From Gymnorhina tibicen (Eukaryota > Chordata > Aves > Passeriformes > Artamidae): 64,000 bases of DNA. The notes under the pieces are model-generated. The model saw nothing but the letters and a program-made list of their open reading frames with translations. It made no database searches and was not told where the DNA came from. Of the stretch, positions 10,801 to 22,685 are shown piece by piece. The translations under genes were made by a program, and so were the position numbers. The stretch lies in NCBI GenBank assembly GCA_013399875.1, contig VXAZ01007724.1, positions 205,960 through 269,959 on the forward strand, read 5' to 3'. The stretch's first letter is position 1. Each line of letters starts with the position of its first letter.

Positions 10801-13800
10801 ATTTTTCTTACTAGAGGTGAGATATAATAGAAGTTGCACTGGAACATGCAATATTGGAGAAATACAAACTTACAACCAGAACTTAATTTTGCAGCTAGAT
10901 CCTATTACTGTCTCTGATAACAAATACACTTCAAAGCCAGAGGTCCAAGACACAGTTAAAACCAAGGCTGCTGCAATACCCTTCAAAGTGACTCTATCAG
11001 GAAAAAATTCAGCATAAGTGCACAGATGTAAAGCTGTGTAATTCTGGAAAGAATGAAACAAAATGAAAATTCAAGGTCTACATAAGCTTAATGCTTACTG
11101 CAGAACTGGACATGAAGTGCTTTGCAAATGCAAAATAAAAGACTTTTCTTAGATCAACTTAAATACAGTCTGCGGAAATTAAACCATGCACAGGTTTCAA
11201 GTGGGAGGGAACAGTCTTGCAAAGCCATTTTATCTTGTTTATTCCATTATAGAAGTCTAATTTCAGCAACATTTGGCTTTATTTTAACTTTCCTTGGTGA
11301 TATATGTGTACTTGGTCCAAACTGTCAAGATTTTTTTTTCTTTTCCTGTTATTAGCAATTCTCCCATGTTATTTATTAGGATCTGGAGGAAGGGAAATGA
11401 ATATGTTGTTCTCCACCCCACCCCTCCCCCACCACACACACACCTCCCACCTGCATTGGCAAAATATGTTTTCTTTTTCATTTATTATAGCGGCAGGGAT
11501 GAAGAAATTATAGATATTGGATAACTGTCAAAACAAACAGCAAGAGAAGACGATCTTTTAAACCAGCAAGATCAGATCACAGAACTCTGCTCTGTACAGT
11601 GTAGCTATTGTATATTTGTCAGAGAAAAGGAGAAGTGAAAAGGGATTGATGAGGGACTGATGAATTTACTCATTCTCCACTAGAACACAAGGTGCTGGAA
11701 CTGAGTTTTTGAACAACAAAAATTTGGTATTTGTTTACAGAATATGTAATATCTTAAATAGATAAGAACATAATTTGGATAATATGCAACATCAGCTACT
11801 GGTTGCTAAACAATGTTGACACTAACTTTGCTTACAAAAAAAATTGGTTTTCATTTTCTAATACCTTAGTGATAGTTTCCAACTAACGCTTAGCACTATG
11901 AACATTTTTGTTTACTCTTTTCCTTCTCTCACGTCTATACCCTGCTTTTCCTCCTAAGCCTTTACTCTAAAATCCAGTAAGTTAACCAATGGCAGACACT
12001 GGCAGATACATTCATCATACTAATTATGTGTTGCATGCTATGTTTCTCCCATCAAGTGCCTCCCACATATTTGATAAAAACCTTTCAAATCAAGAAGAAA
12101 AATGAAAACAAGTCTCAAAGCCAAGCTCTGTGATTGAGAAAACCACTTATCCTAGTGCCACTGAACTACAAAATCAATTAATGTCTTCTATCGTCTTCAG
12201 AAAGTGCTATCTAATAGGCAGCCTGCAACAAATTACACTAGATTTCAATGGAAGTAATTTCTTCCATTTAGGATTAGAATGTAGGTAAATTGACCCTTTC
12301 TCTACATGTTCACAGCATAAGGAAACAGGTCAGTTTTCTTCTGCAAGCCTTTCAAAAGGATTTTGAATGGCATGCTAGGACAAACCCAGGTGTAATTGAA
12401 ATTCTGGTTCAGGAACCCAGAAAGGAATATTTAACTGAGGTGTAATTTCTATGTAAAGTAACTTTTCCTAGATGCATTATTGCTTCATATAATTTAAACA
12501 GTGAAATTGACCTTGCATCTTAAATAGATTTAAAGAAAAAGTCAGCCCACACAGCGTCTTTTCAAGTAAACAAATCTTCACAGCTATTTCATCACCATAT
12601 TCAGTATCTCTGGGTTTTTTTCTGCTTTGGCTTTGCAGATGTGAGCAATCATATTAGCATCAAGTAGATGTCTGATTCCTTTTTCACACCATTTTGCCAA
12701 AATTCACCTGACAGGGTATTAAGCTTCACAGTGAAAACCACATTGTATGGATAAACCCTTGTCCCTTTCCTCCTTTAGTCAGGAAATAGAGTTGTTTTTA
12801 GAGTAAGCAGAAGCAGATTGTTATTATGTCTTGAAAGAAAATTGTCTAAAAGCCAAGAAAAGAACTTTACTGGACTCTCAGTGGAGGTTTGTGTTTTGTC
12901 CATGACAAACAAATCATTTTGAACATGATTGTACTTCTATTTAAGTTTCAATTTTGTTGGAAGGTTTTTGTTTCTCACTTGCTTCTGAATGGAACTGAAG
13001 CAGATAATTTTTAGCTCTAACTCCTCACAACAAATGTGCAGCCCATCTTAAAGAATACCTGCTTTCATTCACCATTTTAGTTTGCTGAATTATCTAAGAT
13101 AGCACTTGTTAACTTGAATGAACATCTGGAGTTCAAAAGTGATAATTTTCAGTAGAAGATCCTTGACTGAAAGCTACACAAACCAAATGTAGCTTTGCTG
13201 ATGCATATATAATGCTGCAAAACCTCTTTACATAAACTTTCCTTGGGTGTTAACTTATCTAAGACACTGATTTCTCATTGGCACTGTGAAGACCAATATT
13301 CTGTTGTGCAAAAGAGGAAATATTTGAGCACTGACTTCTCTGCATTCCTTTCTTCCAAACAGGGCTACACCTTTACCTCTTGCAGTCACTTCTATATAAT
13401 AATACTTAGGAGATTGTCATTGACAGGTTTCACGAATGATGTTCTTCAGTCTTCACTCTCTCTTAAATAAACAGAAAGAAATACCACTGCTCCATTCCTT
13501 ACCATGGTAGGCAGGGCAAGGGATAGAATATGGATTCATTTCTTCTCCTGGGTCCTTAAGTGCCACACTTGGGGATAGCTTTAATATATGATCCACTCAC
13601 ATTGTATATGTTTAAATTCATTGTTGAATAAGGAAGTAAACCAGTCCACCTTTGACTGACTGTTTTTAAAAGGACAGCTACATCACTTGGATTATCTAAA
13701 CTATGAACAATAAAATGATTTCTAATATAATAAATATGCTAAATATCCTGATACAGCTCAAAAATACATCAAAATAGCTACCAATTTAGCAGACAGAAAA

Positions 13801-14490
13801 ACACAGAAAAGACAGGAGATTTCAGAAACCTTTGTAAAATAATTTTGAATATGTTATTTCTGCATTTGGTGTAGTTTCCCCTTGTGAAGACAGTATATTA
13901 CTATCCCAGTAATGGAATATCAGCAGAGCTAAAACAACTTAAAAATTCTGACAATATTAGATAGTCTTCAAAAATGTCACAGGGGAGAAAAAAGAAGACC
14001 ATATCCAAAGGAAGTGTAACTGTATCATTTTTGGCTTACTTCAAAAATAAGCAATGGTTTATGGAGCTCTGTAATTCCCCCTTCATTCTCCTTTCTTCTA
14101 TCCCAGAGGCCCCATATTACTGTGACCACCGTCCTAGATAAAACAGCTTTGACACAACTTCAGGTGTCTGCCAGAAAAAGATTCTTCTGAATGACACAGA
14201 GTATTCCCAAGATCCAAGGACAGATTTGAGTTTTCTGCAGTAGTGAATATTTATATATTCAAAGGGGGGTTGCTGCAGTGGAACAAGAAGGGAAATACTG
14301 CTATGCTTTTTTTTGTAAGATTTTTTATATTCTGAAATAAATGATGTTCACTAATCTGAATGAATTAGTAAAACAAGTAATGAATTTCAATTTATACATA
14401 AACACTGTTCATTCACTTTAGTTCCAGTCACTCCTGCATAAATATCCTGAAATTACATTCCATACTATTTAGAGCCATTGTATATATTCT

Positions 14491-14520
14491 TTACATATAT
14501 ACATATATATATATATATAC
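14491..14520. repeat. (TA)n microsatellite
   Basis: TTACATATATACATA followed by a TA dinucleotide run. Simple repeat. Confidence 0.85.
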
Positions 14521-16117
14521 AAGTCTCAACATACTTCTTTTCCTTCCTTTTGATATTTTTAAGAAGTACCCTCTATAAACCTTTACATAAGTATGGAAGT
14601 GTGAAATGGTAACCATGAAAAACTATAATAGGATTAAAATCCTTACATCTTGGTGTTTTCTATGTTAACATCCGCAGGTATGCAAAAGCAAGGGATATGA
14701 AAAGTCTATGTGATTGATTGCTTAACTATGAAGTGGATTCCACCCACATCAACAGTTGGCAGTAAATTTATTCTTAGTACAAATAGCTTGCAAGTCACAT
14801 TTATGTCAGGCTGTTTCCTGGGTAGACAAACACTGTGCTGCGCTGATCTTGTTTACAGAGACCTAATGCCCCACAATTTGTTTGTTGTTCGTTGTTTGAT
14901 TTTTTTGTTGTTGTTTCCATTTGTTTATTTCTTTAATTTTCTAAACTATGATAAGATATGAACTGACACAGTGGGAATCTTTATCTTAAGAAAGCACTTT
15001 TCCTAGTCAGATGAGGCTTCATCTTTTTGAGAACTGGCTACTTGACACGTTCATGGCCAGGAATGAATTCTTTACATGCAGAGATGTACACTTGAAAAAT
15101 CAGGCAATAAATCTAAATGCTCTCCCTTGATGTAAAGGAGAAACAACTCAGTATTAAAACACTGGGTTTTTTACTTTTGTGTTGTTATTACTGGTAAATA
15201 CATACATCTTGGATAGATTAGCTAAAGAGGACAGTACAACTTACTGGTCCTATTCTTCTTGCCAGTGAGGGTTTGTTCTCTAGTAAATAATCAGCAAATT
15301 GAAAATCTCATGGTTTAAAACTACTTGATAGATCTTTCATTTTTCTGCCATACTGACGGAAAAATTATTTTATTACTGTGAACACAAAGCATCACTGAGA
15401 AAACAGAAACAAACATAGATTTATGAACTATTTTTTAAATTACTATTGACAGAATACACCAGTTTTTCTTAGAAGCTATCTGTTAAATTATTTACATCGC
15501 CATACCATAGAATTGAAATAAAAATACGATCAATAGAGACATAAAATATCTTAAATTTCCCTTCTTATCCTGCTTTTACTGGTATATGGCTAGGTGTGTA
15601 ACACTGTAGGCTGGTGTGCTTCAGAGTTTGTTCAGTAGCAAAACTGGGCTTCTGCAAGAAAACCCCCAATATAGAGACATCACTCATACTGTGAGCAGTT
15701 GAAATATTTATTCCAAGTAAATTTTTCCTGTATTCTTTATGACAGCTCAGATAAGCCTGGAGGAACTATGGATGGTACACTGTGTGGCATTACACATGTG
15801 AGTAGCCTCTTTCTCATTTTTAATGCTGCCATTTCATGTGTTGCTTCATCATTGCAAAAAGCACCCCTACTATCAAGCTATGTAAACTGCATGCAACAAA
15901 TAATATATTGTTGAATTAACTTAATTTACTAATGTACTTTCTATTTTCTGTAACTTCTTTAGAATTTTAATGTTGTCCTCAAATTTGTTCGTGACTGTTG
16001 TTCTTTTTTCCTATTAATGCTGACATTACTGTCATATTTATTGATAAATTTAAAAAAGTTCATCTAAATGTCAATTGAAAATACTTCTGTAAAGAGCATG
16101 CCATTTTCAGTACAAGA

Positions 16118-16144
16118 CATATATATATATATATGTATATATAA
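16118..16144. repeat. (AT)n microsatellite
   Basis: A CAT(AT)n run with one GT interruption, ending at 16144. Simple repeat. Confidence 0.85.
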
Positions 16145-16237
16145 AGTTCTTCATAGTTTCCCCATTGCAGCTATTGGGTTTTTTAACATTTGTAGCAAAA
16201 TGCCTCTTAGCCACTCCTTTATTCTGCAAGTACTAAA

Positions 16238-16598
16238 ATCACGGAATCATTTCTGTAGGAAAAGACCTCTAAGAACATCAAGTTCAACCATGAAGCCAGT
16301 ACTGCCAAGTCCACCACTAAACCATGTCCCTAAGTACCATACCTACATGTTTTTAAAATATATCTGGAGATGGTAACTTAATGCTTGGTGGCCCTTTCAG
16401 TGAAGGAATTTTTCTTAATATCCAATCTAAACCTCCTCCTGTGCAACTTGAGGCCATTTCTTTTTGTTTTTTTTTTTTTTGTTACTTGGAAGAAGAGACT
16501 GACCCAGACCTTGCTACAACCTTCTTTCAAGTAGTTGTAGATAGTGACAAGGTCTCCCCTCAGCTTTCTTTTCTCCAGGATAAACAACTCCAGCTAGG
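16238..16598 (-). mobile_element. CR1 LINE 3' portion, minus strand
   Basis: The plus strand reads ATCACGGAATCATTTCTGTAG, the reverse of a CR1 end, then CCACTAAACCATGTCCCTAAG, ATATCCAATCTAAACCTCC, a T-rich expansion at 16458-16480, GACAAGGTCTCCCCTCAGC and TTTTCTCCAGGATAAACAAC. This covers 3' UTR and the last part of ORF2. The T run inside it is a local expansion, not a tail. Confidence 0.9.
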
Positions 16599-16641
16599 TA
16601 TCTTGCTCTGCAGTTCCTCCGCTAGCATCACTTTGAGCTTG

Positions 16642-16753
16642 TGTGCTGGTTTAATCTGAGGCAGAGTAAATTTTCTTCACAGTAGCTAACATGGGGCTAT
16701 GTCCTGAAGCAGCTGAGCGTTGCTTGGTTGCCAGCTGGGGTGAAACCACGACA
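16642..16753 (+). mobile_element. Internally deleted solo LTR (112 bp), ERVL-like
   Basis: This has both ends of a bird LTR family but almost no middle. It starts TGTGCTGGTTTAATCTG and TTTTCTTCACAGTAGCTAAC, and ends GTTGCCAGCTGGGG then TGAAACCACGACA. The TG...CA ends are intact. The flanking five bases are GCTTG (16637-16641) and CCTTG (16754-16758), a 4/5 match that suits the 5 bp duplication of ERVL-type integrases. It is related to the 525 bp LTR at 41218-41742, where the middle is present. The family name is not claimed. Confidence 0.75.
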
Positions 16754-16759
16754 CCTTGG

Positions 16760-17136
16760 ACTAACAGAGCAGGTAAAGGTTTGACTTCCATGCTAGAAGC
16801 AGCCCTGACAGGGGGTTCAATCATCCCAGTTGCAGTCTCACACTGCAGCCCTCACCACCACGTATCTGTAGGGTTCCATGTCCCCACATGAAAATTCAAG
16901 AACCCCACATCAAGTATTCTTACCCGATGTTATTTGACCTGATCATAGAAACTTCAGTCATAAAAGATTCCAAACCCTTTTGAATAACATGGATAACTTG
17001 AGTACTGTTTAGCTGAGAGGATTTTCTCTTCCCTGTGAAACTTAAGGTGTTGCAGAGGTTGGTTTTGGATTTTTGTTTATTTGATTTTTGTTTTGTTTTT
17101 CTTGTATGTGTTTGTGGTTTTTTCCTATTTTAAATT
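16760..17136. other. Unassigned stretch between LTR and CR1
   Basis: This holds moderately GC-rich sequence up to about 16890 and a TTTTG/TTTGTTT-rich run near 17070-17105. Nothing was recognised with confidence; the first part may be older repeat. Confidence 0.4.
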
Positions 17137-17358
17137 CATAGAACCATAGAACAGCTTAGGTTGGAAGGCACCTTTTAAAGGCCATCTAGTCAAAAACCCC
17201 ATGCAATAAGCATGGACATCTTCATCCAGATCCTGTCCAACCTAACCTTGAATGTTTCCAGGGATGGGGCATCCAGCACCTGCTTGTGCAACCTGTGTCA
17301 GTGTTCTACCAAACTCATTGCAAAAAAAAAAAGTCTTCCTTATAGCTAATCTAAATAA
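17137..17358 (-). mobile_element. CR1 LINE 3' end, minus strand
   Basis: The plus strand starts TTCATAGAACCATAGAACAG and GGTTGGAAGGCACCTT, then runs through CCAACCTAACCTTGAATG, TTTCCAGGGATGGGGCATCC and GTCTTCCTTATAGCTAATC. This is reverse-strand CR1 3' UTR. It breaks off a few bases before the target duplication of the 1.56 kb LTR. Confidence 0.92.
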
Positions 17359-17361
17359 AGG

Positions 17362-17366
17362 ATGAC
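17362..17366. repeat. Target-site duplication, left copy (ATGAC)
   Basis: Five-base direct repeat immediately before the TGTAGCAGG end of the 1.56 kb LTR. It is identical to 18925-18929. Confidence 0.85.
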
Positions 17367-18924
17367 TGTAGCAGGTTCAGTACAAAACTGGGCAGAAACA
17401 CCAATTACGTGTAGTGGTTTTGTTTGCATCTTTTACCTTCTGTCAGATAAGAATTAGGAGAAATGCAAAGCAGGCTCTAAACTTTAAAGAATATAAAGAA
17501 GTTTATTATCAGAACTAAAAGAAAAAAAAAAAGTCAGAATAAACCTTCAGAACACTTCTTCTCCCCCCACTTCTCCTTCTTCTCCCACTGACAACATAGT
17601 AGGACAACACTTGGGATTTTCCATCAGTTTACCACCTCTATAATAGTCTTTCTTCAGTTCACTTAGGGAGAGGAGTCTCTCTTGCTATGTCATGGGGACA
17701 TCTCCACAAGAAACAGTTTTCTCATGGCTTTAATGTCACAGCAAAACAGCTGCCTGGGGTGGTTCTCTGCTTGCATGTGAAAGTCCGTTCCCTCAACTTA
17801 CAGCTTTCCCCACAACTGTTTTCCAGGGTTCAATCTTAGCTAACGGGGTACCATTTTAAGGATGAGCTGTTCAAAAGCAAAGGTTTCCTTCATCTATCTC
17901 TGGGATCATCTTCATCTCTGGGAACAGAGGAATTCTTCTTCCCTGGGAGCAAGGGTTTTCACTTCATCACTCATCTTTCTCTGTTCAAGCTTCTCATTAG
18001 GTCACAGCTACTTCAGCATTTACTTATTTCAGCACAAGTACCTTTGCTCATGGTTGCGGTTTGAACACTCCACCCCTCCATGATTTTCAATGAAATTAAA
18101 AGGGGGTATTCTGATGTATCATAGTTCATCACCATAGCTTTACAAAAGAATTTCAGCTTCTAGGTTTGAAGCATCTCCTCTTTCTCCTCTCTCTGGGCTT
18201 CAGCTCTTTCTTCTTCACTGACTTTGGTGTCTCCATCATGGTGTCTTTTTCACATGCCTTTGGCTTTCCCTTTCGTCTGACCTGGGAGAGGATTGATGTC
18301 TGCAGGTTTCATCTGTTCTGAAGAGTTTTACAGTGCTGAAGGGGTTAATCTTACAGCTGGAATTTCTCTCTCGCTGTTGGTCATGTGATCTCTTCCCAGC
18401 GGCGGCCAGAGATGAAATTCAGCTTCGTGGTCCTGGCCTCAGCTGGAGAGGGGGATGGGGTTCGGCAAAGGCTGCTTGTGACTCCGAGGTGGTCTCCTCC
18501 CAGCTGGCCTGGCCGGGCTGCACGGAGCAGGGCCGCACTGCGGGGCCAGCCTGCACAGAGCTGGGTCATGGCCCGGCCCGCCGGGCTGAGACAGAGCAGG
18601 GCGGTGGCCATGGCCCCGGCCCCACTGGGCCCTGTGGGCAGGGCCCAGCCCAGCTGCTCTGGGCCGCGCGGGCCCCCAGTTACCTGTCCAAAGGCCGGAA
18701 GCAAGAGAGAGCTTCCCGGGCTTGTTCGTACTTAAATGTGTTTTCACAGAGGTGTGTTCAGCTTTCTTAAGTGGCTCAACAGAGCTGTCAATACTTAAAT
18801 CAGCCAATTGATTGGTTCTGTCGCGTCTGGAGGAAGTTAAAGCAACCCCTTGCAAAAACATCACTTCCATAGCTGGTGGATTTTTTTACCTTAACTAAAA
18901 CCCAAGCTGTGCTAAACCATGACA
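17367..18924 (-). mobile_element. Solo LTR, 1.56 kb, ERVL-type by 5 bp target duplication
   Basis: On the minus strand the element starts TGTCATGGTTTAGCACAG and ends CTGAACCTGCTACA, giving TG...CA ends. It is flanked by a perfect 5 bp direct repeat, ATGAC, at 17362-17366 and 18925-18929. A polyadenylation signal AATAAA is present on the minus strand at 17502-17507, about 135 bp from the LTR end, as expected for R/U5. The middle (about 18400-18715) is strongly GC- and CpG-rich and resembles a U3 promoter block. There is no retroviral coding sequence, so this is a solo LTR left by recombination. Open frames in the GC-rich part are side effects of composition. The length is large for a bird ERVL LTR, so an internal insertion is possible. 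Confidence 0.85.
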
Positions 18925-18929
18925 ATGAC
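18925..18929. repeat. Target-site duplication, right copy (ATGAC)
   Basis: Five-base direct repeat immediately after the ACCATGACA end of the 1.56 kb LTR. It matches 17362-17366 exactly. Confidence 0.85.
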
Positions 18930-19544
18930 AACCCACATTAATTAATTTGCACTTCCATATGCAAAAGACACAGAAAGAAATTTTCCTTTTCCTGCAGTTC
19001 TTTTTTGGATATTTGAGGACTCTTGTGATTTATTTTCCCCATCACTTCCTTCTCAGCAAACAAGGACAAGGCTCTCAATATGTCTTTCCAGCAAATTTTC
19101 CCCAAAGTCTTTGTCAGACTTGTTAGCTTTGCTGGACCCTTCTAGACTCTATCATTTTTTGAGTACCAAGAACCTGGTACAGGACTCAAGCTGAGGATAC
19201 ACTAAGGTCAAACAAAGTAGAAAGATTATTATAATGTGTCTTATACTCATTTAATGAAAGATTTTTGGTAGGGGAAGTGTTACTATGTATCACTGGCAAC
19301 AATGCCTTATATATCCTTCAATCACCATTAGATTCTGAGTTTCTACTAAGTTAATGTTTTGCAACCTCTGTATTATACACAGTACTGATTATGTGCTTTT
19401 TTGTTTCAAACAGTAAATTTCAAAGTAGAACTTTATTACTAAAATGTAGCATCTTGGAAGATATTTATACAGGTGTGATAAGAGGTAACTTCTATGTTCT
19501 CATTCAGATATGTAATCACACTGTCTCCTAACCAATGAAATATC
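18930..19544. other. Unassigned stretch
   Basis: AT-rich. I see no gene or repeat signature. Confidence 0.5.
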
Positions 19545-19690
19545 TTCTCAACTGATGAAGAGAACTACATGCTTCTGGGATGCTCTAGGCTTTCCAGTGG
19601 GACAAAAAGTGACAGAAGTACCCATTTCCCTCAACTAACCATAAAAGGTGTTAAGACTGAGTCACAAAGACACAGAAGGATATATTTAAC
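19545..19690. repeat. Old direct duplication, copy A
   Basis: This segment can be aligned by eye with 20485-20630 in the same orientation. The best block is ACAGAAGTACCCATTTCCC ... CATAAAAGG ... ACACAGAAGGATATATTT against ACAGAAATTCCCATTTCCC ... CATAAAAGG ... ACAAAGAAAGGTGTATTT. Similarity looks about 60-70 per cent. It may be two copies of an unnamed dispersed repeat. Confidence 0.5.
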
Positions 19691-20484
19691 TAGACGAACA
19701 CATATAAATAACTTCAGAAGAAAAACTTTCTATAAGAGAAGGAAAAAGGGATTCAAAGTAAAAAATGTAAGCTATGCTGGAAGATTTATGTTTTTGAGGA
19801 TTTGAATGTTCCATGGATTCATCAACTTGGGCATGAAAGAGAACAATTTTAAGCTTTTAAACATTTTTTCCTTTGGCATCGCTAAGGCATTTCCTAAAGC
19901 CTTTCAAAAGTGTACATTCTTCTACATAAAACAAGTAAATGTGGACTAGGCGAGCAGTTCTCATAGTTAAATTATTAAATTAAATTATTTAATTTGGTTA
20001 TCATCTAGGTTATATTAAAATTTCTAAAAGTGTAGAAAGATGAGCTGTAAAGTTCTAGAAAAGCCATGGAAAAAGAGAAACTATGAGCTTTGTTTGCTAA
20101 AAAAGAGCAGGCTGGAGATCCATGTTACTCATTCATTCCTTGAGATCCAGTAAAATGTAATCTATAAGGAAGTAATAATAATTCTTTTTTTTTAAAGAAC
20201 TCATTAAAGACTGTTAAAGGATAAAGACTGTGAGCTGTTCCAAGGTATAACTCCAAGGTATTTTTTATAAATAGGGTTTGAATTTCTTCAGCAAATTTTG
20301 AAGTGAAAAATATTATATTTCATTCATTCAAATGAAAATACACCTGTTACTGAAACAAGGTATGGACCAATGCATGCTGAAGCCTATTGTACTTCTCCTC
20401 TCCATGTTAACTGGGCAATTGTGCACTCATCTGATTTAGCTTTAAATACCTGTGATAACTAAGCTTGAGCTGGTTGTCTAGATT

Positions 20485-20630
20485 TTCTATCAAATTGACT
20501 AAGAAAACTAGATAGTTCTAGGATTCTTTAGACGTTTCAATGAAATGAGAACTCACAGAAATTCCCATTTCCCCAAAACATAAAAGGGTTTGAGGCTGAC
20601 TAGCTCAGACAAAGAAAGGTGTATTTGAAC
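20485..20630. repeat. Old direct duplication, copy B
   Basis: Partner of 19545-19690, about 940 bp away and in the same orientation. The spacing would also fit a pair of very old terminal repeats, but no coding remnant was seen between them. Confidence 0.5.
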
Positions 20631-21639
20631 AGTATTTACATTCAGTGTACATTCATTTTAGCCTCTGTCAATTTCTCAAGTGTTCCATGTCATTCTGTCA
20701 GGGTCCGTTCTCTCTGTCATTTCCCACTCTGTCAGTATTAAGCACTATTCAGTGGTCATTACATAATTTCTTCAATCCACTGGTAAGTTTTTGCTAATGT
20801 ACTGCAAGAGGATCGTATAAAGACCCAACATCCTAACCATGGTTACTCAACAAAATCTGTTGCTATTGTATCTCCCTGGAACAGCTAAGAAAACCTGAAA
20901 GGTCAATAGCTGAGGTTTGCAGGAATATGGTAGAACAATTTCTCTTCTACAGCAGCAGTGGACCAAAGTTCTTACCACAGAGTACAGGAGTCTCAGCAAC
21001 TGAGGGTAGCTAGCTGAGAAAAGGGGATTAACCCAGTGGTCAAGACCTGCCCTGACACTGAAGTTGATTTTCTTTTCTTTCTCACAAGTTGTTCCCTCCA
21101 TAGAGAAGCATTTCAGAGAAATAAAAAGAGGCACATAGTGGCAGTTGAAATATTTAACTATTATATACATAGGTAATTATGTTTGTGACATCTTAGAGAT
21201 CACAAGTTGACTGTGTAGGTGAATTGCTAAATGTAAATGCTGCACTGGTCTCCTAGTATGTCAAGAGAGCTGGGAGGTAAAAGGGAGGACACAGAAAGCA
21301 TACTTCACGTTGCTATCAGGGATGTAGAAAAGTGCAAGAGGGATGCTCTGGTGGATTGCTAACGGCTTCATGGCAAGGAAACTCAAGTCCAGGGTCTCCG
21401 TGGAAAACTGCCAGGTTGCTATATAAAACCTGAGATGCAGGTAGGGACTTATGGTCTCACTATGCAGATGATAGTGCAGTGTAGAGAGGAAGAATTTTTC
21501 AAACAGGAAGCAGGGAACCTTTTGAGACAAGAGAAACCTGGACAGACCTATCAGGCTATACTTTAACAGTAATGGACCCAAGCTTCTGGCACTGGAAACT
21601 AAGAAGTTCACAGAACACCAAATCCCACAAGAAATTCTA
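20631..21639. other. Unassigned stretch before ancient CR1
   Basis: Two minus-strand open frames (107 codons ending at 20847; 116 codons ending at 21261) have no domain I recognise. Part of 21250-21640 could be upstream ORF2 of the adjoining ancient CR1, but this is not demonstrable by eye. Confidence 0.4.
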
Positions 21640-22685
21640 TAAAAAGCTTAAAAAATTGGTCAGAAAGGTGAAAGATGAGCTTTAGTGTAGAGAAAGGTAC
21701 AGTAATACACTAGAGAAAAATTACCAAAACCCTGCCTATGCATACTGGTGGTTAAAAATAAGGAAGACAAAGGTTTTAGTTAAAGCTGGCAGTTTTAGAT
21801 CACAGGAATAATGGCAACTGAAAAAAAGAATGAGATGTTCAACACATTTGGATATGTATTAAGAATAGAAGAGAGGATGACATTGTGCCATTCATTAAAT
21901 CCTAATGGGTCCACAGCTTGAGTACTGAGAAGTTCTGGCCTTCAAGTATAAAAGCATCTTATAGTCCAAGAAGAGTTAAGTTAGGAACAGAAATGAACCA
22001 ATAGATTGATTGTTCAGTGTAAGTACTTTACAAGGAGGAACTAGAGAGCCTCACATTCTTTGATCTATTGACTGAGAACTACGGGAAGATACACTCAAGG
22101 TTTATGAATGAGGAAGATAATGCATTTTGCTGAAGGAAAACTAGGATTGTTACATCATTTTGTTTTCTTTTTTTATTTTACTATCATTCAGTATTTCTAT
22201 CAAAGACAAAGGAGTGTTCAGTGAAATCTCAAAGTCAGAAGATAACAGTAAGTTCTTCTTGGTAATAAAATGTAAGATAAAATAAACACTAAACTGTTGT
22301 TCAACACATTCAACAACATTATAATTGAAGACAAGAAATGAAACTCCTAAGAGAGGCTGGTTTGAAACAGGTAGAAATTACATCTTTAAAATGCAGGTAG
22401 TGAACTTTTGGAACTTGTTACCACAGAAGAGTACTAGCAAGTTCAGAAATGGCCAAAGTTACAGACAATAGATTCATTAAAAGATACTGTAAAGACTAAG
22501 CAAGGTGACAAACCCTTACAACCCTAATGCAACCATTCTGGATGCTGGGAAAGTATAGGAGCAAAAGGTGCCCAAGTTACTCTACTGACACTGTCATCCC
22601 TACTAACATTGTCAGAGGCAGGATACTGGGCTAGATGGACCACTAACCCAGAAGGGTTTTATAGTATCTTGTTTACTTAAGATTG
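21640..22685 (+). mobile_element. Ancient, highly diverged CR1/L3-like LINE (ORF2 end and 3' UTR)
   Basis: The 3' end reads GTCAGAGGCAGGATACTGGG then CTAGATGGACCACTAACCCA, which is the conserved tail of an old CR1 group seen widely in turtles, crocodilians and birds. Upstream, at 21890-22130, CAGCTTGAGTACTGAGAAG, TTCTGGCCTTC, GGAACTAGAGAG and GTTTATGAATGAGG follow the order of CR1 ORF2 C-terminal sequence. Many indels and stops make it much older than the other CR1 copies here. The 5' limit is approximate. Confidence 0.75.

Larger units (their letters stand above)
10801..16237. other. Long intronic stretch without recognised genes
   Basis: About 5.4 kb of AT-rich sequence. I noticed a C-rich/CA-rich patch at 11413-11450 and a (TA)n run at 14491-14520. 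None of the short open frames carries a recognisable domain. No CR1 or LTR was recognised. Confidence 0.5.

Noticed and set aside
18333..18870. Overlapping 107-145 codon open frames on both strands
   Set aside because: They lie in the GC-rich core of the 1.56 kb LTR, where stop codons are scarce. Proline/alanine/arginine-rich output on all frames is a composition effect.
17367..18924. A complete provirus with coding genes
   Set aside because: Only one LTR copy lies between the matching ATGAC duplications, and no gag, pol or env-like frame is visible, so a solo LTR is the simpler reading.
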